64,000 bases of DNA from Mesorhizobium australicum WSM2073 (GTDB lineage Bacteria; Pseudomonadota; Alphaproteobacteria; Rhizobiales; Rhizobiaceae), in NCBI RefSeq assembly GCF_000230995.2, contig NC_019973.1:2928001-2992000 (forward strand). Reading direction: 5' to 3'. The notes beneath the pieces were generated by a model. That model saw only the letters and a list, made by a program, of their open reading frames with translations, was not told where the DNA came from and ran no database searches. Positions 54,006 to 61,494 of this stretch are shown one piece after another (positions within the stretch are counted from its first letter, which is position 1; each line of letters opens with the position of its first letter). Position numbers and translations under genes: made by a program.

Positions 54006-55421
54006 ATGGCCACTTTACGGATGAGACAGCCGGCGGTCGCGGCGACAGCCGATCGGTCGTTCTGGCTGCAGGACATTGCCGCTGCCCCGGCGACCAAACC
54101 CTTGGTCGGCGGCGAGCAGGCCGACGTGGTGATCGTCGGCGGCGGCTATACCGGGCTGTGGACGGCGTTGCGGATCCGCGATCTGGCTCCCGAAACCCGC
54201 GTCATGGTGATCGAGGCCGATCAGTGCGGCTCCGGCGCTTCGGGGCGCAATGGTGGACAGGTGCATTCCTGGTTCGCCGAGCTCGATCAGATCAGCGCCG
54301 TCGTCGGCGAGGAGGAGGGGCGGGCGCTTTGCGCCGATAGCGTCGATGCCATCGCAGAGCTGGAGAAACTTCAACGCGACGGCACGATCGATATGGATCT
54401 TCGGCTCGACGGCTGGCTGTGGACGGCCAGTTCCTTGGCCCAGGAGGGAGCCTGGAACCGCGCTGTCGCGATGGCCGAGGCAGCCGGGGCCAACCGCTTC
54501 CGGCAGCTGACCGGCGAGGAGATCAAGCAGCGGACCGGGTCTTCCGCCTCCTATGCCGGCGTCGTCGAGGCGAATGCCGGAACCGTGCATCCAGCCAAGC
54601 TGGCCACCGGCCTGCGCGATCTGGCGATCGCTCGCGGCGTGGTCGTCCATGAGCGCAGCCCCGTCACCGAAATCGTGCCCGGCAGGACCTGCCTGGTCCG
54701 GACCGCGCAGGGCGAGGTGCGGGCCGGGAAGGTCGTGCTGGCGGCCAATGCCTGGCTGTCGGCGCTGCCCGAACTGCGACGGCATCTTTACGTGGTCGCG
54801 AGCCAGGTGGTCGCGACCGCGGAAATCCCTGACTTGCTCGACCGGATCGGCTGGCGAGACGGAGCCTCCATCTGCGACGCGCAGCGCCAGGTCCTCTATT
54901 ACCAGCGCACTCCGAAAGGCCGGGTGGTCTTCGGCCGCGGCAGCGGCAACATCGCCTATGCGGGCAATTTCGGCCAAAGCTTCAACCGCAGCCCCGAACA
55001 CGGACGGGACAATATCCGCGAACTGGCCCGCGTCTACCCCGAACTGCGAGGGGTGGCGATCGACTATGATTGGGCGGGCCCGATCGACTGCGTGCCGGAG
55101 CATGTCCCCGTCTTCGATCACTTGAAGGGTCATCCTAACATTTTCTTTGGCATGGGCTACAACGGGACCGGCATTGCCCAGACCCCAATCGGCGGCCGCG
55201 TCCTCGCCAGCCTTGTTCTGGAACGGAAGGATCGCTGGAGCAGCAGTGGGCTGGTGGGGCTCGATCGGCGCAAGACGATGCCTCCGGAACCGTTCCGCTA
55301 TCTCGGCGCCAAGCTTGTGCGCGCCGCGATCGCGCGCCGGAACGACGTCGAGATCCGCAATGGGATGCCAGGCGCTCTAACGCGATTCCTGTCGGAACGC
55401 ACGCCGGGCGGCGGGGGCTAG
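54006..55421 (+). CDS. FAD-dependent amine oxidase (DAO family)
   Basis: This 471-residue flavoprotein has the SFWLQD start common to gamma-glutamylputrescine-type and opine-type oxidases. Its FAD dinucleotide fold is ADVVIVGGGYTGLWTALRIR, followed by VIEADQCGSGASGRNGGQVH, the substrate region VEANAGTVHPAKLATGL and the C-terminal FAD motif FFGMGYNGTGIAQTPIGGRV. It oxidises a secondary or primary amine to an imine or aldehyde with H2O2. It follows the kinase gene by 1 base, so it belongs to the operon. It may oxidise the amine freed by the deglycase or attack the Amadori compound directly. Confidence 0.8.
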   Translation: MATLRMRQPAVAATADRSFWLQDIAAAPATKPLVGGEQADVVIVGGGYTGLWTALRIRDLAPETRVMVIEADQCGSGASGRNGGQVHSWFAELDQISAVVGEEEGRALCADSVDAIAELEKLQRDGTIDMDLRLDGWLWTASSLAQEGAWNRAVAMAEAAGANRFRQLTGEEIKQRTGSSASYAGVVEANAGTVHPAKLATGLRDLAIARGVVVHERSPVTEIVPGRTCLVRTAQGEVRAGKVVLAANAWLSALPELRRHLYVVASQVVATAEIPDLLDRIGWRDGASICDAQRQVLYYQRTPKGRVVFGRGSGNIAYAGNFGQSFNRSPEHGRDNIRELARVYPELRGVAIDYDWAGPIDCVPEHVPVFDHLKGHPNIFFGMGYNGTGIAQTPIGGRVLASLVLERKDRWSSSGLVGLDRRKTMPPEPFRYLGAKLVRAAIARRNDVEIRNGMPGALTRFLSERTPGGGG

Positions 55422-55577
55422 GCATCTTTAGACCCGCAAGGACCTGTTGTTGCGCCTTTCTGGTGAACACGGGCGCGGACGCTGGCGGTCCGATTATCCG
55501 AACGCCCTTCAGCTTTCCTTGTTGAGGTCGCCCGCGCCGGGAGTAATAGTTGCCCGGAAATTCGCGAGGAGGAAGGG

Positions 55578-57074
55578 ATGACGGTGAATTTCGACCCGAG
55601 GGCGAAGGCCACGTCGCTCTACCATGGCGAATTCCGGCCGATGTTCATCGACGGCAAGTGGGTCGCAGCGCAGTCCGGCGAGGTGATGCAGGCGCTGAAT
55701 CCGGCGACCGGCGAGGTGCTGGCGACGGTGCCGCGTGGCGGAGCCGCCGATGTCGATGCAGCGGTCGCGGCGGCGCGCGCGGCTTTCGAAGGACCCTGGT
55801 CGAAATTCTCGCCCTATGAGCGGCAATGCGTGCTGCTCAGGATCGCCGACCTGTTCGAGACACATTGGGAAGAGCTCAGCGTTTGCGACACGCTCGACAT
55901 GGGGCTGCCGATCACGCGCACGCTGGCCAACCGGCGCCGCGTCATCGGCATGCTGCGCTTCTATGCAGGCATGGCGACGGCGCTGCATGGCGAGGCGATC
56001 GACAATTCCATTCCGGGCGAAATCGTCACCTTCACAAGGCGCGAGCCGGTTGGCGTCGTTGGCGCGATCATTCCCTGGAACGCGCCGACCGCGGCCTCGA
56101 TCTGGAAGATCGCGCCGGCGCTCGCCACGGGCTGTACCATCGTGCTGAAACCGTCCGAGGAGGCATCGCTGACGCCGCTGCTGATCGCCGGGCTGATGCA
56201 GGAAGCCGGCGTGCCCGACGGCGTCGTCAACATCGTCACCGGTACCGGGGCCGAAGCGGGCGCGCGGCTCGCCGAACATCCCGACGTCAACAAGATCGTC
56301 TTCACCGGCTCGACGCTGACAGGTCAAGCGATCGCGCGGGCTGCTGTCACCAACCTCAAGCGCGTCTCGCTTGAGCTTGGCGGCAAGTCACCGATCATTG
56401 TCTGCCGCGACGCCGACATCGACAAGGCTGTCCCAATCGCGGCGATGGCGGTGTTCGTGCATTCGGGCCAGATCTGCATTGCCGGCTCGCGCCTGTTCGT
56501 GGCGCGCGAGATCCATGACGAATTCGTGCGCCGGCTGGCGGAGTTCGCCGGAAAACTGCGCATCGGCCACGGCATCGAGGCGGAGACCGAAATCGGGCCG
56601 CTCATCAATGCCAGGCAGGCCGGCAAAGTGGAAGGCTACATCAAGGCCGGCAGCGACGAAGGCGCCCAACTGGTCGTCGGCGGGGCGCGGCTGACAGGCG
56701 AACTCTATGATGGCGGCAACTTCATCGCGCCGACCGTTTTCGGCGCGGTGTCGGACACCATGACCATCGCGCGGGAGGAGATTTTCGGACCCGTTATTTC
56801 AGCGATGCCGTTCGACACGCTGGACGAGGCCGTCGCGCGCGCCAACGCGACGCCCTACGGGCTTGCGGCCGGCGTCTTCACCACCCACCTCGGCACCGCG
56901 CACAAGCTAGCCCGCCGCATCAAGGCCGGCTCGGTCTGGGTCAACATGTACCATGCCATCGATCCGGCCGTGCCTTTCGGCGGGATGAAGATGTCCGGCC
57001 ATGGCCGCGAGGGCGGCATCGAGCATCTGCACGAGTATCTGGAGACCAAATCCGTCTGGATCCAGACGGATTGA
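55578..57074 (+). CDS. aldehyde dehydrogenase (PuuC/betaine-aldehyde type)
   Basis: The 498-residue enzyme is full length. It shows the NAD fold GVVGAIIPWNAPTAASIWKI, KPSEEASLTPLLIAGLMQEA, FTGSTLTGQAIARAAVTNLK, the catalytic Glu266 in LELGGKSP and nucleophile Cys300 in GQICIAGSR, and the ending PFGGMKMSGHGREGGIEHLH. It oxidises an aldehyde to an acid with NAD(P)+. It starts 156 bases after the amine oxidase with GGAGGAAGGG upstream. It most likely handles the aldehyde from that oxidase. Confidence 0.85.
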   Translation: MTVNFDPRAKATSLYHGEFRPMFIDGKWVAAQSGEVMQALNPATGEVLATVPRGGAADVDAAVAAARAAFEGPWSKFSPYERQCVLLRIADLFETHWEELSVCDTLDMGLPITRTLANRRRVIGMLRFYAGMATALHGEAIDNSIPGEIVTFTRREPVGVVGAIIPWNAPTAASIWKIAPALATGCTIVLKPSEEASLTPLLIAGLMQEAGVPDGVVNIVTGTGAEAGARLAEHPDVNKIVFTGSTLTGQAIARAAVTNLKRVSLELGGKSPIIVCRDADIDKAVPIAAMAVFVHSGQICIAGSRLFVAREIHDEFVRRLAEFAGKLRIGHGIEAETEIGPLINARQAGKVEGYIKAGSDEGAQLVVGGARLTGELYDGGNFIAPTVFGAVSDTMTIAREEIFGPVISAMPFDTLDEAVARANATPYGLAAGVFTTHLGTAHKLARRIKAGSVWVNMYHAIDPAVPFGGMKMSGHGREGGIEHLHEYLETKSVWIQTD

Positions 57075-57224
57075 GGGCGTGGCGATGTTCAGGTGAGGGC
57101 GCCCGCGGTCCGGGCCCGTCGCCGACTGCCGCGCATCGGCCGGAGCAAGGCCCTTGTTCAGGAACTTTTCGTCATCTGGCGATTTTCGATATAAGATCGA
57201 ATCCCGAACAGAAGGGTGTTTGCG

Positions 57225-57500
57225 ATGACGACGAAACGATTGGCGATCTGCGCTCTTGCTCTCGCGATGGGCTTCGGCATGTCCTCGTTGGCTTTCGCGG
57301 GCGCCAAGCACCGTCATCACCAGGACGAACAGGAGCGCTACGTTCCCGCCAATGACGATCTCATCGACTTCCTCTTCGGCGGCCCGCGCTACTATGACCA
57401 GCAGTTGTTCACAACGGCCGCTGGAGCCTGCTCCTACCACCGGACTGGTCCGGACGGTTTTGCGATAAACAAGATCAACGATCACCACTGCGGAAAATGA
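57225..57500 (+). CDS. small secreted hypothetical protein
   Basis: The 91-residue protein has a signal peptide (LAICALALAMGFGMSSLAFA), then a His/Glu-rich stretch (KHRHHQDEQERYVP) and a C-terminal part with YYDQQLFTTAAGACSYHRTG and a final Cys. Two Cys may pair. ATG 57225 has GAAGGG upstream; a GTG at 57216 is possible. A loose GGAAC-N18-TT match (57161-57185) precedes it. The function is unknown. Confidence 0.65.
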   Translation: MTTKRLAICALALAMGFGMSSLAFAGAKHRHHQDEQERYVPANDDLIDFLFGGPRYYDQQLFTTAAGACSYHRTGPDGFAINKINDHHCGK

Positions 57501-57502
57501 CC

Positions 57503-57519
57503 GGCGGACGTTTCGTCCG
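57503..57519 (+). terminator. short hairpin after the secreted-protein gene
   Basis: GCGGACG and CGTCCGC pair over 7 bp around TTT, starting 2 bases after the stop. No T tract is seen; it could still end or protect the transcript. Confidence 0.4.
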
Positions 57520-57605
57520 CGATCAGGTTAGCACGTTGCGAACGTGACACGGTCCGCCGGCGCGGCCACGCGCCCGGCGTAACATTGCGATCCGCCCCGT
57601 GGCGT

Positions 57606-58106
57606 CTACGAGGCTCGTATCAGCTTGCCATAGCGCTTGATCAGCCGGTCGCGCTTGAGGCGGGTCAGTCTGTGCGTCCAGAACAGCCCGTCGAGCTGAT
57701 CGATCTCATGCTGATGGCAAACCGCCAGCAGGCCCTCGGCGTCCTCGAACCGCTCATTGCCATCCAGATCCTGATAGCGAACGCGGATGCGGGCGTGCCG
57801 CTCGATGTCGTCGGTGACACCGGGCATCGAAACGCTGCCTTCCTCATGACGGATCATTTCGGTCGAGGCCTGGACGACGGACGGATTGACATAGATCGCC
57901 GGTTTTGCCGCGGAAGGGAGCTGGATGACGACCAGGCGTTTCAGAATGCCGATGTGCGGGGCGGTGATACCGATTCCGGGGGCCGCGCGCATGGTGTCGA
58001 TGAGGTCGCTGGCCAAGGCCTGCAGATCGTCGTCGAACAGCTCCACGGGTTGGGCCACGGCGCGAAGGAGGGGATTGGGGAATTTTACGATCGACCGAAC
58101 TGTCAT
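57606..58106 (-). CDS. peptide-deformylase-like protein with altered metal site
   Basis: The 166-residue protein has the deformylase fold: RSIVKFPNPLLRAVAQPVE, motif 1 GIGITAPHIG, IYVNPSVV and motif 3 HQHEIDQLDG. Motif 2 is EGSVSMPG instead of EGCLSxPG, so Ser91 replaces the metal-binding Cys. Motif 3 has HEIDQ instead of HExDH, so Gln137 replaces the second metal-binding His. Only one of three metal ligands remains, and ordinary deformylase activity is unlikely. It starts 10 bases after the CoA-transferase gene and seems co-transcribed. ATG 58106 is used. Confidence 0.8.
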   Translation of the reverse strand: MTVRSIVKFPNPLLRAVAQPVELFDDDLQALASDLIDTMRAAPGIGITAPHIGILKRLVVIQLPSAAKPAIYVNPSVVQASTEMIRHEEGSVSMPGVTDDIERHARIRVRYQDLDGNERFEDAEGLLAVCHQHEIDQLDGLFWTHRLTRLKRDRLIKRYGKLIRAS

Positions 58107-58116
58107 GGACCTCGCC

Positions 58117-59190
58117 TCAACTCGGCAAGCCTGCGCGGATTTCTGCGTCATGTTCGCCGCGCATGGGGCTCTTGGCCGGTGTCTTTTGTTCCCATCCCGA
58201 AAAGCGCGGCGCGGCCGCCGTCTGCAGGACACCGTCCACTGTCAGCCATGTGCCGCGCGCGGCCATGTGCGGATGCAGGGCCGCTTCATGGGGGCTGAAG
58301 ACCGGACCGACACAGGCGTCCGAGCCCGCGAACAACTTGACCCACTCGTCGCGAGGTCGCGTGGCGAAAATCGCCGCCAGCCGGTCGCAAAGCCCGGGCC
58401 ACACGTCGCGATCGAACTGGCTGGCGAATTGCGGATCGGCGGTCAAGCCAAGCCTGTCGAGGAAGAGCGCGTAGAATTTCGGCTCGACGCACTGGACGCT
58501 GATAAAGCCGCCATCCGATGTCCGGTAGACGCGGCACCAATGCGGTCCGTCGAGAAGGCTGCGGCCGCGGTCGGCGGCAAGCGCGCCGGACTGTGCGAGC
58601 GACATCAGCAGGTTCATCATATGGGCCGAGCCGTCGACGATCGCCGCGTCGACGACGATGCCCTGGCCGCCGGCGCGCGCGTTCATCATGGCGGCCAGCA
58701 TGCCGATCACCAGATAGAGCGCCCCGCCGCCGACGTCGCCGACGAGCGTCGGTGGCGCCATGGGCGGCTCTCCCGGCAAGGAGCCGTACCAGAGCGCGCC
58801 GGACAGGCCGATATAGTTCATGTCGTGGCCGGCGGTGCCGGCCAGCGGACCGTCCTGGCCCCAGCCGGTCATGCGGCCGTAGACCAGGCGCGGATTGGCC
58901 GCGATACAGACCTCCGGGCCAAGCCCGAGACGCTCCATGACGCCGGGCCGGAACCCCTCGATCAACCCGTCGGCGGTGGCGATGAGGCGCGTCAGCAGGG
59001 CCACGTCGTCCATATTCTTCAGGTCGAGCGCGATGGAGCGCTTGCCGCGATCGAGCAGCGAGCGCTGGGGCGCGCCCGGCTCCCTGCGGTGGACGACGAT
59101 GACATCGGCGCCGAGGTCCGCGAAAAGCATGCCGGCGAAGGGCGCCGGTCCCAGCGCCTCGATCTCGACGATGCGGATTCCCCTGAGCAT
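58117..59190 (-). CDS. family III CoA transferase (CaiB/BaiF, racemase-like)
   Basis: The 357-residue protein starts LRGIRIVEIEALGPAPFAGM and FADLGADVIVVHRREPG. It continues with KRSIALDLKN, ATADGLIEGFRPGVMERLGL, YGRMTGWGQDGPLAGTAGHD and the Asp-containing VVDAAIVDGSAHMMN, where the catalytic Asp of the family lies. It moves CoA between acids or racemises 2-methylacyl-CoA; the substrate is unknown. It reads away from the luciferase-like gene, and deformylase-like protein follows it. Confidence 0.85.
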   Translation of the reverse strand: MLRGIRIVEIEALGPAPFAGMLFADLGADVIVVHRREPGAPQRSLLDRGKRSIALDLKNMDDVALLTRLIATADGLIEGFRPGVMERLGLGPEVCIAANPRLVYGRMTGWGQDGPLAGTAGHDMNYIGLSGALWYGSLPGEPPMAPPTLVGDVGGGALYLVIGMLAAMMNARAGGQGIVVDAAIVDGSAHMMNLLMSLAQSGALAADRGRSLLDGPHWCRVYRTSDGGFISVQCVEPKFYALFLDRLGLTADPQFASQFDRDVWPGLCDRLAAIFATRPRDEWVKLFAGSDACVGPVFSPHEAALHPHMAARGTWLTVDGVLQTAAAPRFSGWEQKTPAKSPMRGEHDAEIRAGLPS

Positions 59191-59295
59191 CCATCCTCTC
59201 TGGTGTTGCGCGTTTAAGCTATTGCGGAGGGCGACGGTGTGTAACCCTGTTCTTTCGCCATTGAAGCATGTGCCGCCCGCATATACTTCAGGACC

Positions 59296-60318
59296 ATGAA
59301 AAAAATTGGTTTCCTGTCATTCGGGCACTGGTCGCCCTCTTCGCAATCGCAGGTGCGTTCGGCATCCGACGCGCTGTTGCAATCGATCGATCTCGCCGTC
59401 GCCGCCGAGCAGTTCGGCGCCGACGGAGCCTATTTCCGCGTGCATCACTTCGCCCGCCAGCTCGCCTCGCCATTCCCGCTGCTGGCGGCCGTCGGCGCCA
59501 AGACCAGCCGCATCGAGATCGGCACGGCCGTTATCGACATGCGCTACGAGAATCCGCTCTACATGGCCGAGGATGCGGGTGCGGCCGACATCATCGCCGG
59601 CGGCCGGCTGCAGCTCGGCATCAGCCGCGGCTCGCCCGAGCAGGTGATCGATGGCTGGCGCTATTTCGGCTATGTGCCGCAGGAAGGCAAAAGCGACGCC
59701 GACATGGCGCGGCATCACGCCGAGGTGTTCCTCGATACGCTGCGCGGCGAAGGCTTCGCGCAGCCCAATCCACGGCCGATGTTCCCCAACCCGCCCGGCT
59801 TGCTCAGGCTCGAGCCGCATTCGGAGGGCTTGCGCGAGCGCATCTGGTGGGGCGCGGCGACCAACGCCACCTCTGAATGGGCGGCGAAGCTCGGCATGAA
59901 TTTGCAGAGCTCGACGCTGAAATTCGACGAGAGCGGCAAGCCGTTCCATGTCCAGCAGGCCGAGCAGATCCGCATCTATCGCGAGGCTTGGAAGGCGGCC
60001 GGGCATGAACGCGAACCGCGCGTCTCGGTCAGCCGCAGCATCTTCGCGCTGGTCGACGACCGCGACCGCGCCTATTTCGGGCGCGGCAATGAGAGCCGCG
60101 ACCAGATCGGCTTCATCGAGGAAAATACCAGGGCGATCTTCGGCCGCAGCTACGCCGCCGAGCCGGACGTGCTGATCAAGGAATTGGCGCAGGACGAGGC
60201 GATCGCCGAGGCCGACACGCTTTTGCTTACGGTTCCCAACCAACTCGGCGTCGACTACAACGCCCATGTCATCGAGGCGATCCTCACCCAGGTCGCGCCG
60301 GCGCTAGGCTGGCGCTGA
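59296..60318 (+). CDS. luciferase-like flavin monooxygenase
   Basis: This 340-residue TIM-barrel protein of the bacterial luciferase superfamily has KIGFLSFGHWSPSSQSQVRS, FGADGAYFRVHHFARQLASP, IEIGTAVIDMRYENPLYMAE, GRLQLGISRGSPEQVIDG and a C-terminal AIAEADTLLLTVPNQLGVDY. It uses reduced flavin from a separate reductase to oxygenate a small organic molecule. The start is ATG 59296, with a short divergent region to the CoA-transferase gene. Confidence 0.85.
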   Translation: MKKIGFLSFGHWSPSSQSQVRSASDALLQSIDLAVAAEQFGADGAYFRVHHFARQLASPFPLLAAVGAKTSRIEIGTAVIDMRYENPLYMAEDAGAADIIAGGRLQLGISRGSPEQVIDGWRYFGYVPQEGKSDADMARHHAEVFLDTLRGEGFAQPNPRPMFPNPPGLLRLEPHSEGLRERIWWGAATNATSEWAAKLGMNLQSSTLKFDESGKPFHVQQAEQIRIYREAWKAAGHEREPRVSVSRSIFALVDDRDRAYFGRGNESRDQIGFIEENTRAIFGRSYAAEPDVLIKELAQDEAIAEADTLLLTVPNQLGVDYNAHVIEAILTQVAPALGWR

Positions 60319-60367
60319 CCCGTGCGGGGAGCGGTCGTCGGTCTAGTGGATCGAGGGAGGTTGCCGC

Positions 60368-61015
60368 ATGTCCAGGAAAGCCCTGATTGCCTGGGGAGGC
60401 TGGGAAGGCCACACGCCAGAGCGCAGCGCCAAGATCATCCGCGACATGCTGGAGCGTAACGGCTTCGCGGTCACGCTCGGCGAGGGGACAGGGATGTTCG
60501 CCGATCCGAACCTTGCTTCATTCGATCTCATCGTGCCTGTCATCACCATGTCGACGATCGAAAAGGCCGAGCTGAACAACCTGACGCAGGCGGTTCGCCT
60601 GGGGACCGGGCTCAGCGGCTTTCACGGCACGATGGGCGACAGTTTTCGCACGGAGCCCGACTACCAGTTCATGACCGGCGGCCAGTGGGTCGCGCATCCC
60701 GGCAACATCATCGACTACCATGTCGTCATCACCCGGCCGGACGATCCGGTCACGAAAGGCGTCAGCGATTTCGCCTACCGGTCGGAGCAATATTACATGC
60801 ATGTCGACCCGGGCAACGAGGTGCTGGCGACAACCACCTTTACCGACGCGCATTTTCCCGGGATCGACGGCGTGGTCATGCCGGTCGTCTGGAAGCGTCG
60901 CTATGGCGCGGGCAAGGTTTTTTACAGTTCCCTTGGCCATACGGCGGATGAGTTCGCGGTGCCGGAAATGGCGCTAATCACGGAGCGCGGTTTGCTGTGG
61001 GCCGCGCGCGACTAG
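60368..61015 (+). CDS. ThuA-like protein
   Basis: The 215-residue protein has the type-1-glutamine-amidotransferase-like fold of ThuA: KALIAWGGWEGHTPERSAKI, FDLIVPVITMSTIEKAELNN, GTGLSGFHGTMGDSFRTEPD, QFMTGGQWVAHPGNIIDYHV and FYSSLGHTADEFAVPEM. ThuA is linked to trehalose or sugar use in rhizobia, without a defined reaction. GGGAGGTTGCCGC precedes the start. It lies 49 bases after the monooxygenase gene. Confidence 0.85.
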   Translation: MSRKALIAWGGWEGHTPERSAKIIRDMLERNGFAVTLGEGTGMFADPNLASFDLIVPVITMSTIEKAELNNLTQAVRLGTGLSGFHGTMGDSFRTEPDYQFMTGGQWVAHPGNIIDYHVVITRPDDPVTKGVSDFAYRSEQYYMHVDPGNEVLATTTFTDAHFPGIDGVVMPVVWKRRYGAGKVFYSSLGHTADEFAVPEMALITERGLLWAARD

Positions 61016-61016
61016 C

Positions 61017-61436
61017 CTACCAGTCCGCGACGCGGTCGCCGCCGGTGAATTGCGCGCTTTTGCCGGTGTATTCGAAGAGTTCGATCTTCACCCCGTTGGG
61101 GTCGCGCAGCCAGGCCTGATAGGTGTCGTCGCAGGCGTGTTTCTTGGCGGTGACGTCAACGCCCATGGATGCGATGTGCGCGATCGCGGCGTCGATGTCT
61201 TCAACTTCCAGGCAGAAATGGTTGATCTGATCCGTCTCGCTGAACCGCGCGCCCTCTTTCTGGAAAACCTCGACATGGCTGCGGCCACCGCAATTGAGGT
61301 AGAAGCCGAAAACCGTGCCATCGCGCAGGAAATTGAACTGTATGTCCATGGCAAGGACATTTTCATAGAAGCGCCGTGTTTCTTCCAGGTCGTTGGCGAA
61401 AATGCAGACATGGGCGAGTTGCTTGACTTTGATCAT
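61017..61436 (-). CDS. glyoxalase/VOC-superfamily protein
   Basis: The 139-residue protein has the paired beta-alpha-beta-beta-beta modules of the vicinal-oxygen-chelate fold: QLAHVCIFANDLEETRRFYE, FGFYLNCGGRSHVEVFQK, INHFCLEVEDIDAAIAHIAS and YQAWLRDPNGVKIELFEY. Metal-ligand positions His8, Glu57, His73 and Glu119 are visible. The reaction is unknown. ATG 61436 starts the fold; the frame extends upstream but as antisense-like sequence. Its stop meets the ThuA-like stop. Confidence 0.8.
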   Translation of the reverse strand: MIKVKQLAHVCIFANDLEETRRFYENVLAMDIQFNFLRDGTVFGFYLNCGGRSHVEVFQKEGARFSETDQINHFCLEVEDIDAAIAHIASMGVDVTAKKHACDDTYQAWLRDPNGVKIELFEYTGKSAQFTGGDRVADW

Positions 61437-61494
61437 GGCTGGGTTCCGTGGCTTGGCCCGTTGTGCATGGTAAGGCGGCCCGTACGGCGCATCA

